From the NCBI GenBank assembly GCA_000231825.2, contig JH720305.1, positions 881,557 to 945,556 of the forward strand: DNA of 64,000 nt. The letters run 5' to 3'. Below, piece by piece: positions 44,723-57,300 of the stretch. Source of the stretch: Tetrahymena elliotti 4EA. Taxonomy: Eukaryota; Ciliophora; Oligohymenophorea; Hymenostomatida; Tetrahymenidae. The first letter of the stretch is position 1. Every line of letters starts with the position of its first letter. A model generated the notes under the pieces. That model saw only the letters and a program-made list of their open reading frames with translations. It searched no databases and had not been told where the DNA came from. Position numbers and translations under genes: made by a program.

Positions 44723-45690
44723 ATGATTTGTGAAGAAGAATGTCCTCAAATTAACTCTTAATAAAACCAAAATAATTAATAAAGCATTTCAAGAATTGTC
44801 TTTTCATAAAGGAATAGTGAGTCTAAACATTTAGGGTATCATGGGTACCTAATTAATGAATATTTAAACCTAAGTAAATAGAATCTATGCGATTAAACTT
44901 GTAGTGTATATACTCAAGGCTATTCTTTCTAAGAAAAACATCTTTGCATGAAAATACTTATTTAACCTCACAAAGGCCCTTTTGCTTCATATTCTTATTA
45001 AGTAAAACTCTCTACTTTTTAAATTTTGCTTTTTTTAATAGAAATATCAAATCAAGATAAAATACATACAAATTTTCCTTTAGAATTGATAATATTTCTT
45101 ATAAGCATTCATAATTGTTTGTTATTTTAGACACTAACTTTATTTTTATAAAATTTTAGATTAATATATTTGCCACAAAGCAATATCCTTACCATCCTCT
45201 TTTAGTATAATCAGATAGGAGAATCTTTCATCCAAATTTCGATCAAGCAACAAATAACCTTTACCTTTAAGACCTCGAGTATTAGAAATGGAATCCACAA
45301 ACATCGTAAATCTTTAAATATTTATATTAATCTTTAATAATATTTTGTATTTGCAATATTAAAAGATTGTACATGATTATATTGAAGGTGAAATGGCTAT
45401 TTTTAGAGCCTAAGATAGACTACATTCCAGAAAATAGTCATGATTGCTGTTTGTCATATATATACGATAAAGAAGAATTCAAAAATAAATTAAATGAATC
45501 TCAATTAGGCATTTAAAATAACATGGAATATGAAGAAAATTAGTAATATCCTTAAAATTTATAAAATCTACAAAAAAATTTTAGAGCAACTAGCTGCTTA
45601 GTAAATAAAAAAAAAAGAGTCATTAGGTCTAGTTATAATTTACCTTTAATAATGAATGATTACCATTATGAAAAAATAAAAAAATTTTGA
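44723..45690 (+). CDS. E2-fold (UBC12/UBE2M-like) protein lacking the catalytic cysteine
   Basis: The ATG is at 44723. Three exons (44723 to about 44990, about 45161-45306, and 45365-45690) join in frame. The E2 core is recognisable: LCMKILIQPHKGPFASYSYQ (beta-sheet and GPF), YPYHPL, RRIFHPNF (the E2 HPN motif), KWNPQTSSLYMII, and KVKWLFLEPKID. The last closely recalls the LQYLFLEPNPEDP segment of the NEDD8-conjugating enzyme UBC12/UBE2M. In active E2s a Cys lies eight residues after HPN (as in GNVCLNIL). Here the aligned stretch is NNLYLQDL, and there is no Cys anywhere in that exon. So the protein should be unable to form a ubiquitin or NEDD8 thioester. It may be a UEV-like accessory subunit, or a decaying copy, although the frame is intact to TGA at 45688-45690. 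The C-terminal tail after DKEEFKNKL is Asn/Gln/Lys-rich. Confidence 0.72.
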
Positions 45691-46236
45691 AAAAAATAGT
45701 AATAAATAATAATAAAACGACTCTATATCTATTTAGCATATAAATAAAACTAAAAAATGACTAGCTTAAATAAATAATTAATAACCAAAAAATAATAATT
45801 CCTGCCAATATAAATTCAATTTTTACAGTAAAATCATATAAATATATTTTAATAATGCATTTCAATGTCTATTTATTCTATTGTGTATTATATTAACTAA
45901 TATAAATCTATTGATTGATTTAAAAATTCTTCAAATATTCTGGATGAATTAATTTAAGGCACAAACTTTAATTTCAAATCAAAAAAGCGCGTTTTTATTA
46001 AATTATTATCAGTATTATAAGCTGATTTTTAGAAATTAATTATACTTAGAAGCTTAATTAAATATGTGTCCTATAAGATACAGACTAAAAAGTATGTCTG
46101 ATAAGCCTATTTCTATTAAAAAAAACTAAATATTACACTTTAAAATATAATAAAATACTAAATAATAGAAATACCAAGCATCTTTTGAAGAGATAAAAAA
46201 AATAACAGTGATCATTTTTTTAAATATAAAAATAAA
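45691..46236. other. Spacer between two plus-strand genes
   Basis: A/T-rich 3' flank of the E2-like gene and promoter side of the LRR gene. Nothing specific seen. Confidence 0.55.
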
Positions 46237-48714
46237 ATGATAGGCTTAAGAGATAAAAGCCCTTTGAATACTAGCTCAAGTTCTAAGCAGCAGAGCAAGC
46301 ATGATCAAAAATAGCTTAAGATAAAAATGAATGACATTTCAATAAGTAACTTTTCTACTCCTCTTCTGGTAACTTTAACTAATAAAAACGAATAAAATAA
46401 TATTATTTAAAATAAAAATTTAGTCTATGATGATGTCACAGAATATCGAACTGAGTAATATTATAGAATTAAACTTATCTGGTAATCTTCTCACTGCAAT
46501 ACCTAACCTACTAGAGCTAAAATGTCTAAAGCATTTAAATCTCTCCTCCAATAAAATATGTAAAAACAATTAAAGAATTTTGAAAAATATTTCTTAAGAT
46601 CATTCTAATAATAAGCTTCTGTAAAAGACATGAAAATACCCAACTCTTTGCAGTATTTAAACCTCTCCAAAAACTAATTGACATACTTGTTTGAAAGAAA
46701 TGCTAAAGGGCAGGCAATAAGCTTTATCAAAGATTTGACCAACTTAATTTAGCTTTTTTTGAGCGAAAATTCTATTGAGCACCTTCACTCTTGTATTTTC
46801 ACCTCATCAGCTAGAACTCTCAAACATTTAGACATTTCTTAAAATAAAGTCAAGAAAGGCCTTATTTGCTTTTCTTTCCTTTCTCACCTTGAAACGTAAC
46901 TAAGAAAAATTTAATTGTGTATACATGTAATCGTAATGTAATCAAATCTAAAAATAGACTTAATTTAAGCCAAAACAAGTTAGATGATGTATAAGAGTTC
47001 AAGAAGCTCGATGCAAAACTACCTTTTCTATAAATCTTAGATATATCTTAGACAGAGTTAGATGAGTATTTCTTTAGAAAAATTTTTCCATATTTTTTTT
47101 GAATAATAATAAACATATATGTATTAGAAAATATGGATAAAAATGCGAAGAGTACATCAAAAAGTATTTCTCAGAAAAAATAAGAATTATTTCAGGTAAA
47201 GATTCTAAACAAATCCTAAAAAAGGCTAATGAAACTAGCTGCTCTTCTCTGAGCAAGAAAAGTAATTTGACTTAAAGCGGTGCTGTGAAAAAGCCTATCT
47301 TAAATCCTAATAAAATTTTCAAAAGTTTGATGAAAGATGAACCTATTAAGAATTGCAAAAATGAGAAAAAATAAGTTGAAATAACTTCTTATTCTTTAGA
47401 AAGGTACAGCCGATAAATTTAATAGACCTAAAACTAAAATGAGAATAATTAAGTTGAAGATAAATAGAGTAATATAACTCCATCTGCAACTACTATCAGA
47501 AATAAAAATTAACATAAATCAACTTTAACAGACAACAATCAATCTAAAATTGAACCATCAAGACACTAACGAATTCAATCTGCATACAGCGCAAATCAAA
47601 CTAGTTAGAAATTAGATGAAAAAAATCAACAACTGCAACAATAACAATAACATACTCATCTTTAAGAATTTTAATAATAAAACAAGCTTTTTTTAAGCAA
47701 CTCTAGACATTCTAGTTTTACATTACCTGTTGTAGAAGAATAGCCAGAGTTTAATCATGTTGAGATTATTTAAACTAAAAAAAGCATATAAATGTTACCA
47801 AATGATTTCTAGCATTAGCTCCATTCAAAGCAATAAAATGAAATTATCTAATTAGATAATAGTAATTCTGTGAATACTTTCCAAACACCCATAAGATCTC
47901 ATGTAAGAAGTCCTTCCGCACCCCTTCAAGATATGAAATGGAAATATTAGAGTCAAAATTCTATCAGCTCAGTAAAGTACAATAATTACAGCATCGATAC
48001 ATCTCCATTTGAATTACCACTAACGCAATAAAGTTTAAAGAACAAGAACTCTTTTTATGAACTAAACAGTATTAATTTACAAAATAATGTGTAATAAGAA
48101 CATCAACAATAATTGGACTAGTAAATTATTATAAAAAAAATTCTTATAACGCAAAATTTATAAACCATTAAACGTTCTTTAATTTCATCATTTAATCAAC
48201 TTCTAGTTCAAATTTATTAATTTTAAACAAATAACATAAAATGTATAAATATAACTAGGAATAGCTTAATATGTGATATGCGCGAGAAATTTAATTCTTA
48301 ATTACAGATGTAAATGCAGACGCCTATCGATCTCCAAAGAAATAACTAACAATTATAAAATCCAGAAGAAGAAAATTTGTACAACTATTTACACCATAAC
48401 TCTTTCATTCAAAATTTATGTTAAATTCTTCAAACTCATGGTAACTTAATTGCTTTTTATTAATTAAACAATTTATATAAATACTTTAGATACTTTTGAA
48501 ATTTCTTTTCCATATATTAAAAAAATTTAAATATTAAATAGTATTTAGGAATAATCCAACCTTTAACTTCGAAAAGCTAGAGGACTCATTCAACAGAGGA
48601 GAAAATTAATTTTTGATTTAATTGTAGTAATATTTGATCAAACTTGAAAATATGGAGATTTAAAAAAACAGCAATCCATATGATTTTAATCTTTATAACG
48701 TTTAGATGCACTGA
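46237..48714 (+). CDS. Leucine-rich-repeat protein with Gln-rich C-terminus
   Basis: The ATG at 46237 starts a Ser/Lys-rich leader (MIGLRDKSPLNTSSSSKQQS). A 55-nt intron then joins in phase 0 to MMSQNIELSNIIELNLSGN. LRR units follow across several exons: NIIELNLSGNLLTAIPNL, LKHLNLSSNKI, LQYLNLSKNQLTYL, LIQLFLSENSIEHL, TLKHLDISQNKVKK, LNLSQNKLDDV and LQILDISQTELDEY. This is the SDS22/LRRC-like ladder, used for protein binding and common in ciliary and regulatory proteins. From about 47140 on, the protein is a long Gln/Asn/Ser-rich region with a CEEYIKKYFSEKIRI helix at its beginning. After an intron near 48440-48545, it ends with FEKLEDSFNRGENQF...YNVQMH and TGA at 48712-48714. No kinase, F-box or membrane domain is visible. 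Partner unknown; LRR call is firm, intron ends approximate. Confidence 0.75.
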
Positions 48715-49104
48715 ATAGATGTTCGAAAATGAAAATAACAAAATTAAAGGAGAACAAGTTAGTTTGACAAAGAAATAAAAAATAGTGAATGTTGATAAAA
48801 AAATGAATATGATAAAAAAGGATGAATATTTTTTAACAAGTTGATGTCGTATTTAAATAATGTACATAAAATGAATTAAGGTTGCATGCAAATATTTTTA
48901 TAATTTATGTTTTTAATGAATAAATTATTTCATAGTAATTCACTATCAATTTAATAAATATATTATTTATTACTTCTTTTTTTTCTTTGAATTTCTAATT
49001 ACTTATTTAAATATTGAAAGTAAAAATCAATAAATTCATTTATTTTCAATCAAAATCTAATTCAATAATTAATTTTACTGAAGCACTTTTCTTTATTTTT
49101 ATTA
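48715..49104. other. Spacer between convergent genes
   Basis: The 3' flanks of the LRR gene (+) and RNA ligase-kinase gene (-). No coding frame or structure worth noting. Confidence 0.55.
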
Positions 49105-52100
49105 TCATTAAAATGCGTTTAAGCATACTTTCACATAATTACTAGCTATTTTTTTTAATCTTTCCATTTCTGGGAATTGAAATTGTAAATTAGCTGCATA
49201 AAAACTCTATACAAAATCCATATAAATAGGGGAGTCAGGAGGTTAACCATTAGGAGGTATAAGGTCTAAGCACTTTTCCATCTTTTTGATCAATGTTTAG
49301 TTGATATTTGATACTTCTTCATTAACTAATGGGATTTATATTACTAAATCTATTTATTTGTAATTTTGTAAACTCTAAACCTTAAAGTCCCTAAACATCT
49401 AAAAAAATTTAAAGGCTATTTTGGAGATGAGAACAGCATCACCTTGTAACGTTTCATGGTCTTCTCTGTTTAAGGTTCTATATAGGCAGTTCAAGAAAAT
49501 TTATTCTGAAAAATAGTAATTATACTTTTTATAATTAAATCCTTATTTGCTTGTAACAAGAAAAGTTGATATTTTTAGATTAATGTTGCCAAGTGAATTT
49601 TCTTTCAGGAACGTAAAAGTCTCTTCAAGGATTTGAGGTGGATGCATCTATTTTAAAAATTAAATGTTTTTTAATTTCTTTAAATAGTACTTTTTTTACT
49701 CTATCCAAATAAAGTATCGCTTTTTCTTTTGATTCAGAGCTGATTTTGATTAGCAAATCCTTTAAAACACTAAAATACTTAACTTTGGCTTACTTAGCTG
49801 TTGCCTCAAACAACTGATCAACTGTTAAATCTCTCTCACTTCTTGTCTTTTTATATTACTCCATCAATGCGAGTCTTATTTCATCACTGGAAATACTGAA
49901 AAAGCTGCATTATGGATATTATTCATCAATTATTTATCTTAGAATTTTCTATAGAAATTAAATCATTATTTTTTATTATTCTTCGTTAGAAAATGACAAA
50001 TAAGAATAAATTAAAAGCATTTTTAAAATATTTTAAGATAAATTAATTGCATACACAAAAGAAAGATTTTCCTGACCCTGGAGGAGCTATAGGCATAATG
50101 ACCATGATATTTATTTTTTTTAGCGATTTATCTTCTTTTGCTAATTAAGCAGTTTCTTAAGGTTAATCATCTTTTTTAGCTTCACTAATTTACATGTAAT
50201 CATTTTCAATAGTCTAAAAGATTTCATCTGTAGAAACCTTGCTATCAATAAGCCTGAATTAGTTTGGATAATCATTTTTTAAAAGTGTTATAAATATTTA
50301 GATTTTAGAAAAGAGGAGTTCAACCATTTATTGCTTGTTTTTACTGTTTAAGTATTAAAACATACTTGAACAAAATTTTGATTTTTTTAGATTTTCTACT
50401 TCTGTTTCCAGATTTTTAACGCACTCAGATAAACCCTATTCATCAAACCCAATCAGAGTAAAAAATACATTTTATTATTTAGATTTTTCTGTTATCCTTG
50501 GGACCATATGCAAAAAGTTAAAGTGTGAGCTAAATAATTATTGAATTATTAGATTACATTAATAAACTTAAATGAAAATTTACTTTGTTATTTCTTGATC
50601 TTCTCTCCAAGCAGTTTCTATTTACTGTGCTTAAACTATTTTAGATATCTTGCTGACAGTGTCGTCATTTAATAAACCTGGAGGTGTTATTAATATTATT
50701 CTTGAAGGTTAAACAGTAAGCTTTGAAGAAATTTGATTAAAATTTGATTCAGCTTTTCTATATATATCCTCTATAAACGAAATAAATTCATATCTTAATA
50801 CATCGGGCGAGAGAGTATTTAAATTTTTGTCAATGTAAGCAAAAGAATGCTTGCCTAGAGCAAGATAATAATCTAAGGGTTTAGGTGGTAAGTGATATTC
50901 ACTCATTTTCTCTACCTCTTACTTGAATCTATCATTTTTTCTTCCTGACTCTGTTTTCTTTTGAAGACTTAATTTAAGCATTTCTCTTAATTTTCTATTT
51001 TAATATGATTTTTAAATTCCATTTTTTTCTTATTACATTGATAAGATATGAGAATTTACCTATAAATGTTGTATTCAGTTGTTTTTAGTTTGCAGCATGA
51101 TAATGTTTTTTATTATGATGTTTTGATGTCTTCTGCTACAATATATACTACACCACCTTCTCCTTCATCTTCTATTCTTCCTGTGGCTACTTAATCAAAT
51201 TCTTTCTATAATTTGCTTTTTAAGTCATCATAAGATTTTATGTCTTTAGCTTATCTAATTCTAACCATATTAAGACTGTATTGCTTGAAAATACTAAATG
51301 CTTAATCCACAGGTAGGCAAACATTAGGTGAATTGTTTTCAACAATAGAATAAAAGATAATTTAAACTTTTTCATATTTAAATATATGCTAATGCTTTTG
51401 ATTTCCACAATGCTCTCCTATAAAAGTCAAATTTTACATATCATTTTTTAATTATTCCTATTATTTGATAATGTATTAAATAAGAAAAAAATAATTTTAA
51501 TTGAATACAATTTGCTATTCAGTCATTCTATCAAGTATATTGAACCATTCATCACTAATTAACTTAGCCCAGTAATATCTAAGCTTATGATAGTATTTTT
51601 CTGCATCTTCTCTTTATTTAACCAAAATAGTAACATTCTTAGAAGCAATAAGCCACATATCGAATCTTTTTAAATATGAAATTTAACAATGTTCTCCATT
51701 TTCCTTAAATAGATTGTATAAATGAACTTTATATAATCCACTATCAAGTTTTTCTTTTGCTTCATTTAATGTCAAGAATTTAACTTTTTAATGATAGCCG
51801 CTTAACTTTTTCGCATCACTAAAGTAATCTGGTATCAGATCATAAAACTTTCTCATACCTAAAATTTTAAATAATCTTTACATAAATATCACTCTATTAA
51901 TAAATTAAATAATACCTCTTCTACAAAAAAATACTTCTGTTTATTCTTCATTTTAATCACTATGAACTACACATACACTGTTTCCTCTTTTTATATTTAT
52001 TCTATAATTAGGAAAATAAGCATACTTTTTATCTTCTAATGGTCCTCCTCTATGAAGCGAAATATCATTTATTTATACTTTAGTATCCCATGGCATTTAC

Positions 52101-52345
52101 TCTTCCATAACTTTAACTTTTTTTTAAGCTTTAGCCCATTCCAAATACTCTTTTGCGTTATTTATGTAAGATTGCTCAGCATTTCTAATTCCATTTTACC
52201 ATTCATCCTAATTATCACCATCTTCCTTTTCAAAACATTCTGTTTCAGAATCATATCCTTATTCATCTTCTTCTTCAAACTAATATTTCAGTTCTTCCTA
52301 GTCTTCATTTTAATTAGAGCTAGCTTTTCCTTATATCTCTTCCAT
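49105..52345 (-). CDS. RNA ligase fused to P-loop polynucleotide kinase (tRNA-ligase-like)
   Basis: The ATG is at 52343-52345. After an acidic leader, FFCRRGMRKFYDLIPDYFSD precedes the nucleotidyl-transfer motif I, KENGEHCQISYL (Lys near residue 195). Further ligase-superfamily motifs follow: MWLIASKNVTILV, motif III-like LTFIGEHCGNQKH, motif IIIa-like VQIIFYSIVE, motif IV EGEGGVVYIV and motif V-like KLKTTEY. An intron at about 50997-51060 then joins in frame to RKLREMLKLSLQKK and PPKPLDYYLALGKH. A second domain has a Walker A P-loop, IAPPGSGKSFF, followed by ISSDEIRLAL, matching the Asp-x-x-Arg substrate motif of T4 PNK-like kinases, and then ILYLDRV and MHPPQILEETF. The architecture resembles fungal, plant and kinetoplastid Trl1, which heal and seal RNA in tRNA splicing. 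I cannot identify the 2H cyclic-phosphodiesterase domain of Trl1. Stop at 49105-49107. Confidence 0.75.
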
Positions 52346-52447
52346 AGCTTTAAAAAATATGATATTAAATAACTCTTAAATTCTTTTTGATTTGTTTTTT
52401 AAGTATTAAAAATATTTATAAATAATAAATTTTTTTTATTTTCTAAA

Positions 52448-52869
52448 TCACAAATCTTTAATATCCATAAAATCTCTTAAGTGCTCTGAAAAAAACTGCC
52501 TATTTTCTGATCCAATAAATATTTTATGTGTCAGTCTATTTCTTATCTACATAGTTTAATATGAAAGAAATCAAATTTTAATTATCTACAAGAATTATTT
52601 ATTTTTTGTTAATTTATAATCTAGACATTTAATATAATAATTCTTTTGTTCCATCCAATCAAATTTAATATGACTTAAGTTACCTATGTTGATAAATTAT
52701 CCCTAAATAATAATTAAGGCTCATAATTTTCAAAAAATAAAGTATTTATGAAGTAATTATTCAAATAGAAGTCATACATTATTTTATCTGGTAAAAGTAG
52801 ATTTTATATAATTTTTGGTTATAAAATCTATTTTTAGAATAAAACACAAAAATGTTGAAATATATACAT
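52448..52869 (-). CDS. Possible small gene of unknown function
   Basis: A frame starting at ATG 52867-52869 reads through LLLPDKIMYDFYLNNYFI and FFENYEPQLLFRDNLSTQ. Further 3', a segment with an in-frame stop at 52448-52450 reads IRNRLTHKIFIGSENRQFF and then SEHLRDFMDIKDL. An intervening segment in another frame reads HIKFDWMEQKNYYIKCLDYK. The fragments look like protein, but I could not find one splice pattern joining all three in frame. The start is only 15 nt past the stop of the TMEM218-like gene on the same strand, which is unusually tight. It could be a separate short gene, a decayed gene, or a spliced C-terminal extension of the TMEM218-like gene. Confidence 0.35.
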
Positions 52870-52884
52870 TAAAATAAATTATTT

Positions 52885-53763
52885 TCAAAGCATCTTTTTT
52901 TAATTCCCAGTAGCACGAAACCTTGATTTTGATTAACTCATATCAACAAAGTCAGGGCCTGCATTTTTGGAAAAATCATTATCTTATTAAACTTAGTTAC
53001 CAAGTAATTATTATTAATCATCATCTCCTTATTCCTTTACTAGTTTTAGTAATTACTTTTATTGCTAATATTCTTCATGTTTCTTTTATTAAAAGCCTGA
53101 AGGAGCTTTACGTGCAAAATGGCTGTTAAAAACATCTAAGCCCATACGCCATAATAAGCATAGAATTACAGTTATAATTAGAATTACTATATAAACAATT
53201 CTAACTATTTGATAAGTATCACAACATACTCTTGGATCTTGTGATTTATCTTTAACAGAAGTTTCTTTCGGATACACATATAAAACAATAAAAAGTATAA
53301 CTGGCAGTAACGCCCCTAAAAATGATATAAGCCTATTTTAAAAAGAAAAATATTAAAAATAACCTATTTCTGTTACCTAAACACTATAAGAAACTCAATT
53401 AATTTTAAAAATAGCATTTAATTATTTAAACTAAAAATGTGTATTAGAAAATATTGTATTTAAATTCAATCTAAATTTTTATATAAAACGTAGATTATTG
53501 TGTTTAGTTTTCTATTTGCATATTAATTTTACAATGGAGATGTCGTGCCTCTACTAAGCACACATATTACAAATGATACACCAATCATTACAATAATTGC
53601 TATGGTACCACCTCCTAAATCAGCAGTTGTTTATATAGATGTTGTACCTATTTTATAGAATAAATATTGTTCATTAAACACCTATGTCCATTTTTATTTT
53701 AGAATAATTTAGCATTGATTTTTTACTTGAAGTGCTTGTGCTTGTACCAGTTGTAGAACTCAT
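52885..53763 (-). CDS. TMEM218: TMEM218-like three-pass membrane protein
   Basis: The ATG at 53761-53763 starts a Thr/Ser-rich leader (MSSTTGTSTSTSSKK). After an intron comes a first membrane segment, GGTIAIIVMIGVSFVICVL, directly followed by SRGTTS. An intron near 53345-53535 separates this from segment two (RLISFLGALLPVILFIVLYV, then YPKE) and segment three (VRIVYIVILIITVILCLLW). After that come DVFNSHFARKAPSGF and a Gln-rich tail. The order, spacing and local motifs (CVL-SR after segment one, Pro after segment two, an AKP/ARKAP motif after segment three) match TMEM218, a conserved ciliary transition-zone protein of the Meckel-Joubert module. That match is from remembered family architecture, not a search. 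The Gln-rich C-terminus makes this copy longer than the roughly 115-residue animal protein. Stop at 52885-52887. Confidence 0.6.
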
Positions 53764-54320
53764 TTATATTTTTTTATTTGCTTAATTATATCTTTTGATT
53801 TTTTTGCGGAAATCTATTAAAAAATTCAAATTTTAGAGTATTTTTATTTAATTAATATAAGACTTATATTTAAAACCATAAAATCTTTTCTTTAAATTTA
53901 AAAACAGACCCATGAATTATAATAACAAATATATTATGCAAACTCATTTTTTAAAATTTAAATTAATTTAAAATAGAAAAACAAACTATAAATTTATTAA
54001 TATTAATTATTTTTATTCAAAGTATTAGATAGCTATATGAATGATAAGATTGCAGCATTAAGATAGATTATTAAATAAAAATCAAAATGATAGTTTAATC
54101 AATTTGGATTAATAGCTACTATTTGGCTATCAAGAAAAGACATATTATTTATTTATGAGGATTGTACTTATGATACATTATCATAATTTATGATATTTAG
54201 ATTTTTTGTTTATGAGTATTGAACAAAAATTAAATTCATTGATTCAAGCAATTAAATTTAATCAAATAAATTGATAGTAAGTCAGAAATAACAAAGAATA
54301 AGGATTGATAATTCATATAA
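53764..54320. other. Divergent promoter region
   Basis: 557 bp between the starts of the TMEM218-like (-) and helicase (+) genes. A/T-rich; must contain both promoters. No distinct motif that I can name. Confidence 0.55.
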
Positions 54321-57300
54321 ATGCAGTAGCAAGATAATTCCAAACCAATAAATGGAGGTAGCTGTTAAAAGGAATATATCTAATTTAGCTCACAATTATT
54401 TACAAATACTAATCTTCCCTCAAATACTATGACAAGCTAACAAAATTCTTAAGGGTAATAATCATAAATTTCCAATAAACCTAAATGTAATAGAAAAAAG
54501 GTTTATCTCAGTTAAGAGCAAACAGAAGCTTTAGTTCTTTCTTGGCGTGAAAAAGGATTTGGTGATTTTAATAATTGGATTTAGAGTGCCAAAGCTGAGT
54601 AAAATGTTGATTTTATTGAAAATCCTCTTGAAGTTGGTGTAAGAACATTTACATGCAAATTAGAAATATATTTTCCAAATTATTCTAATATTCCTAACTT
54701 TTCTAGTGTTGGAAATGGTAGATCAAAGAAAGAAGCCAAAAAAATTGCATAAGAAAGAATTTTATTAGATATAATCAAGGATGGATATTTAAGTTTAGGA
54801 TACAAAGATGATAGCTTCTTAGATAAAATTCCTCGTTTAGCTGATGTTCATTAAATGATTATCTCAAATACTAAAACAGGTAGACCGGATCTTAATCTTG
54901 TTGATTAGATATAACTAGATGCTACAACAACTAATTAAGCATATACTTTAGATGTTTAAAATAGATAGATACTTTAAAGCAAATAAGTACCTCCTACACA
55001 AAATGAAATAAATGCATTTTATCAAGATATTTCTTTGTCTGGTTTAGACAAAATTAATCCATTGAATTCTCCTTTAACAACAAACACAATGAGTTCTTCA
55101 AACACTTTAGCACTAAATTAATCAGCTTAAAGCCATATTTCTTTTTATCCAAATGATAAAAATGCTAACAGTAAAGAAAAAGAAGAACTTTAAAAAAAAA
55201 TTTTTAAGCTATCTAAACAAATGTAAGAGAATCTCAAATAAGATAAATACTTTGAAGCTTGCTAGATATTAGTTTAAATTCTTAGCAAAAAATCTCCTGA
55301 ATGGAATGAAGTAAGTTATAATAATTATGATTATAATTTTTTTTTCTATAATTTTTGCAAAATCTATCATCTCCATGAAATTCAGATAAGTTGATATCCT
55401 TCTTATTTGGATATTTAAAAAATTTTTAAATTGTAAATAAGGAAACTCATTTACACAGAATTTATTTTATTTAGTCTAAAAAAACATATCTATTTTATTT
55501 AGCTCTTTAAATTTGAAATATGAATTTTATTTTTTAAAAAATTTACAATGTTCATAAATTAATAGATTAATCACATATGGTCCTATGCTTTACTCTCTAA
55601 GGATATTGTTTATATCAAGGTTTTAATCGATTTGATCATTTAAAAAGCTATTACAAAACCAAAGGTTGAATTTATTTTTTCTTTTTTTATTATAAAACTA
55701 ATAACCCATTATATTTATGAATTTATGAAGGAGGCAGATAAAGGAAGTTAAAAAAAAGATGAAACTATTTGTCTCGGTTAGTAAAAATAAGAAGATGAAT
55801 CAATTGAGTAAGCTAAGAGAGAGCTAATTAAAAAATATGGAAATAATATTTAATGGGTAGAGACAGATAATGTCTATGATTATTTTGATAGCTATACTTT
55901 AATGGTAAATAAATCAGATATTGAAAACTAATCTAGCTAGACAGCTAAATCATAAACAGAAGAGGAAGATTAGGAGTGTATTGTTTCAGATTTAACCTAA
56001 TAAACTCATTTATAATAGCTAATTGAAGCATAACTAGGTGATTAATAACCAATAAATGAAATTATTGCTCCTTTTGATAGCTAGATAAAGAGCATGGAAA
56101 AAAGAGAAGTGTTAAAAGAAATCGATAACTTAAAAAAATAGATTTTATATTATTAGAGTTTATAAAATCTAGACTAAAATGTGAATAATAACTTAAACAT
56201 ATAAAATAGTGTACATTTTATTTAACAAAAGCTTAATGAGCAAGGTAATGACATTACTTAAGGAGAATAAAGCAATGATTAAGATAATAATATAGCTGGA
56301 GAATTTCCAACTAAAAAAATAAAGTTAAATGAAGAATAAAGTGAATTGTCTATTTAGGAAAATAAGGTTAGTTAAAGTTAGTAAGACCCATAAAAAATAT
56401 AAGAATATTCAGATAAAATAGAAGAATTACAGCAATAGATTAAGAAAAAGGAAAAAGAATTAGAGGAAATAGATAAGTAGTATCAAGAATATTTAAAATT
56501 GTAGGATTAAAGAAAAAAGTAGTTAGAAGATTAGTAAGAACAATAAAGATAACATGAATAATAAATAATGTAGCAGAGAAATCCTAAGTTAACAACACCA
56601 TTAAATTCTTATTATATTCCTTAATAATAATAGTAACCTGGAATTTAGTAATACCCTCCTTATATGCCTTAGTAATAGCAGTAAACATTTTAATATCCTA
56701 CTATGGCATATAATCATTATGATTATACTATGCAAAATTCTGCAATTTTCTAGTAACAACAATATTATAATCAGTACTACTACAATCAACATGCAGGGTA
56801 TCCTTATATGTAATATCCTTATGCTAATTAACCTGGCATGCCTTATCCTGCTCCACCTATGCATACTCCTCCTACCCCATCTACTTCTTAGTACCCTGCT
56901 AGTACTTATCCTAACTACTAACAATAGTAATAACAATAACCTTACAACTAAATGTAACCACAATAGTAATAACCTTTATTGTAAGACCAAAAGATCAGCT
57001 AGACACAATCTTAACTAAGCTCTACAAATAAAAACGAATCATCTTTAGATTAATCTCCTTTATTAGAAAAGATTAATTAGCTTGATCAAAACATAAATTA
57101 CCTAAAGTAATCAAAATATATTTAATAAATTTTATTAAAAGATATTTATAAAAAAGGTATAATCTAGTAGACGAAATGTATGACTCATTGCTATATTTAG
57201 GAGATATGAATTTTTCTTTAGCCGTCGCAGAACAAATATATTCAAAAGTTAAATTAAATGTCTAGGAGTTTTAAAATATTTAAGCTGCACATTACTATAG

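Noticed and set aside
56601..57018. Leu/Ser/Arg-rich minus frame and Asn/Ile/Leu-rich plus frame
   Set aside because: Both are shadows of the Gln/Pro/Tyr-rich linker of the dsRBD-helicase gene.
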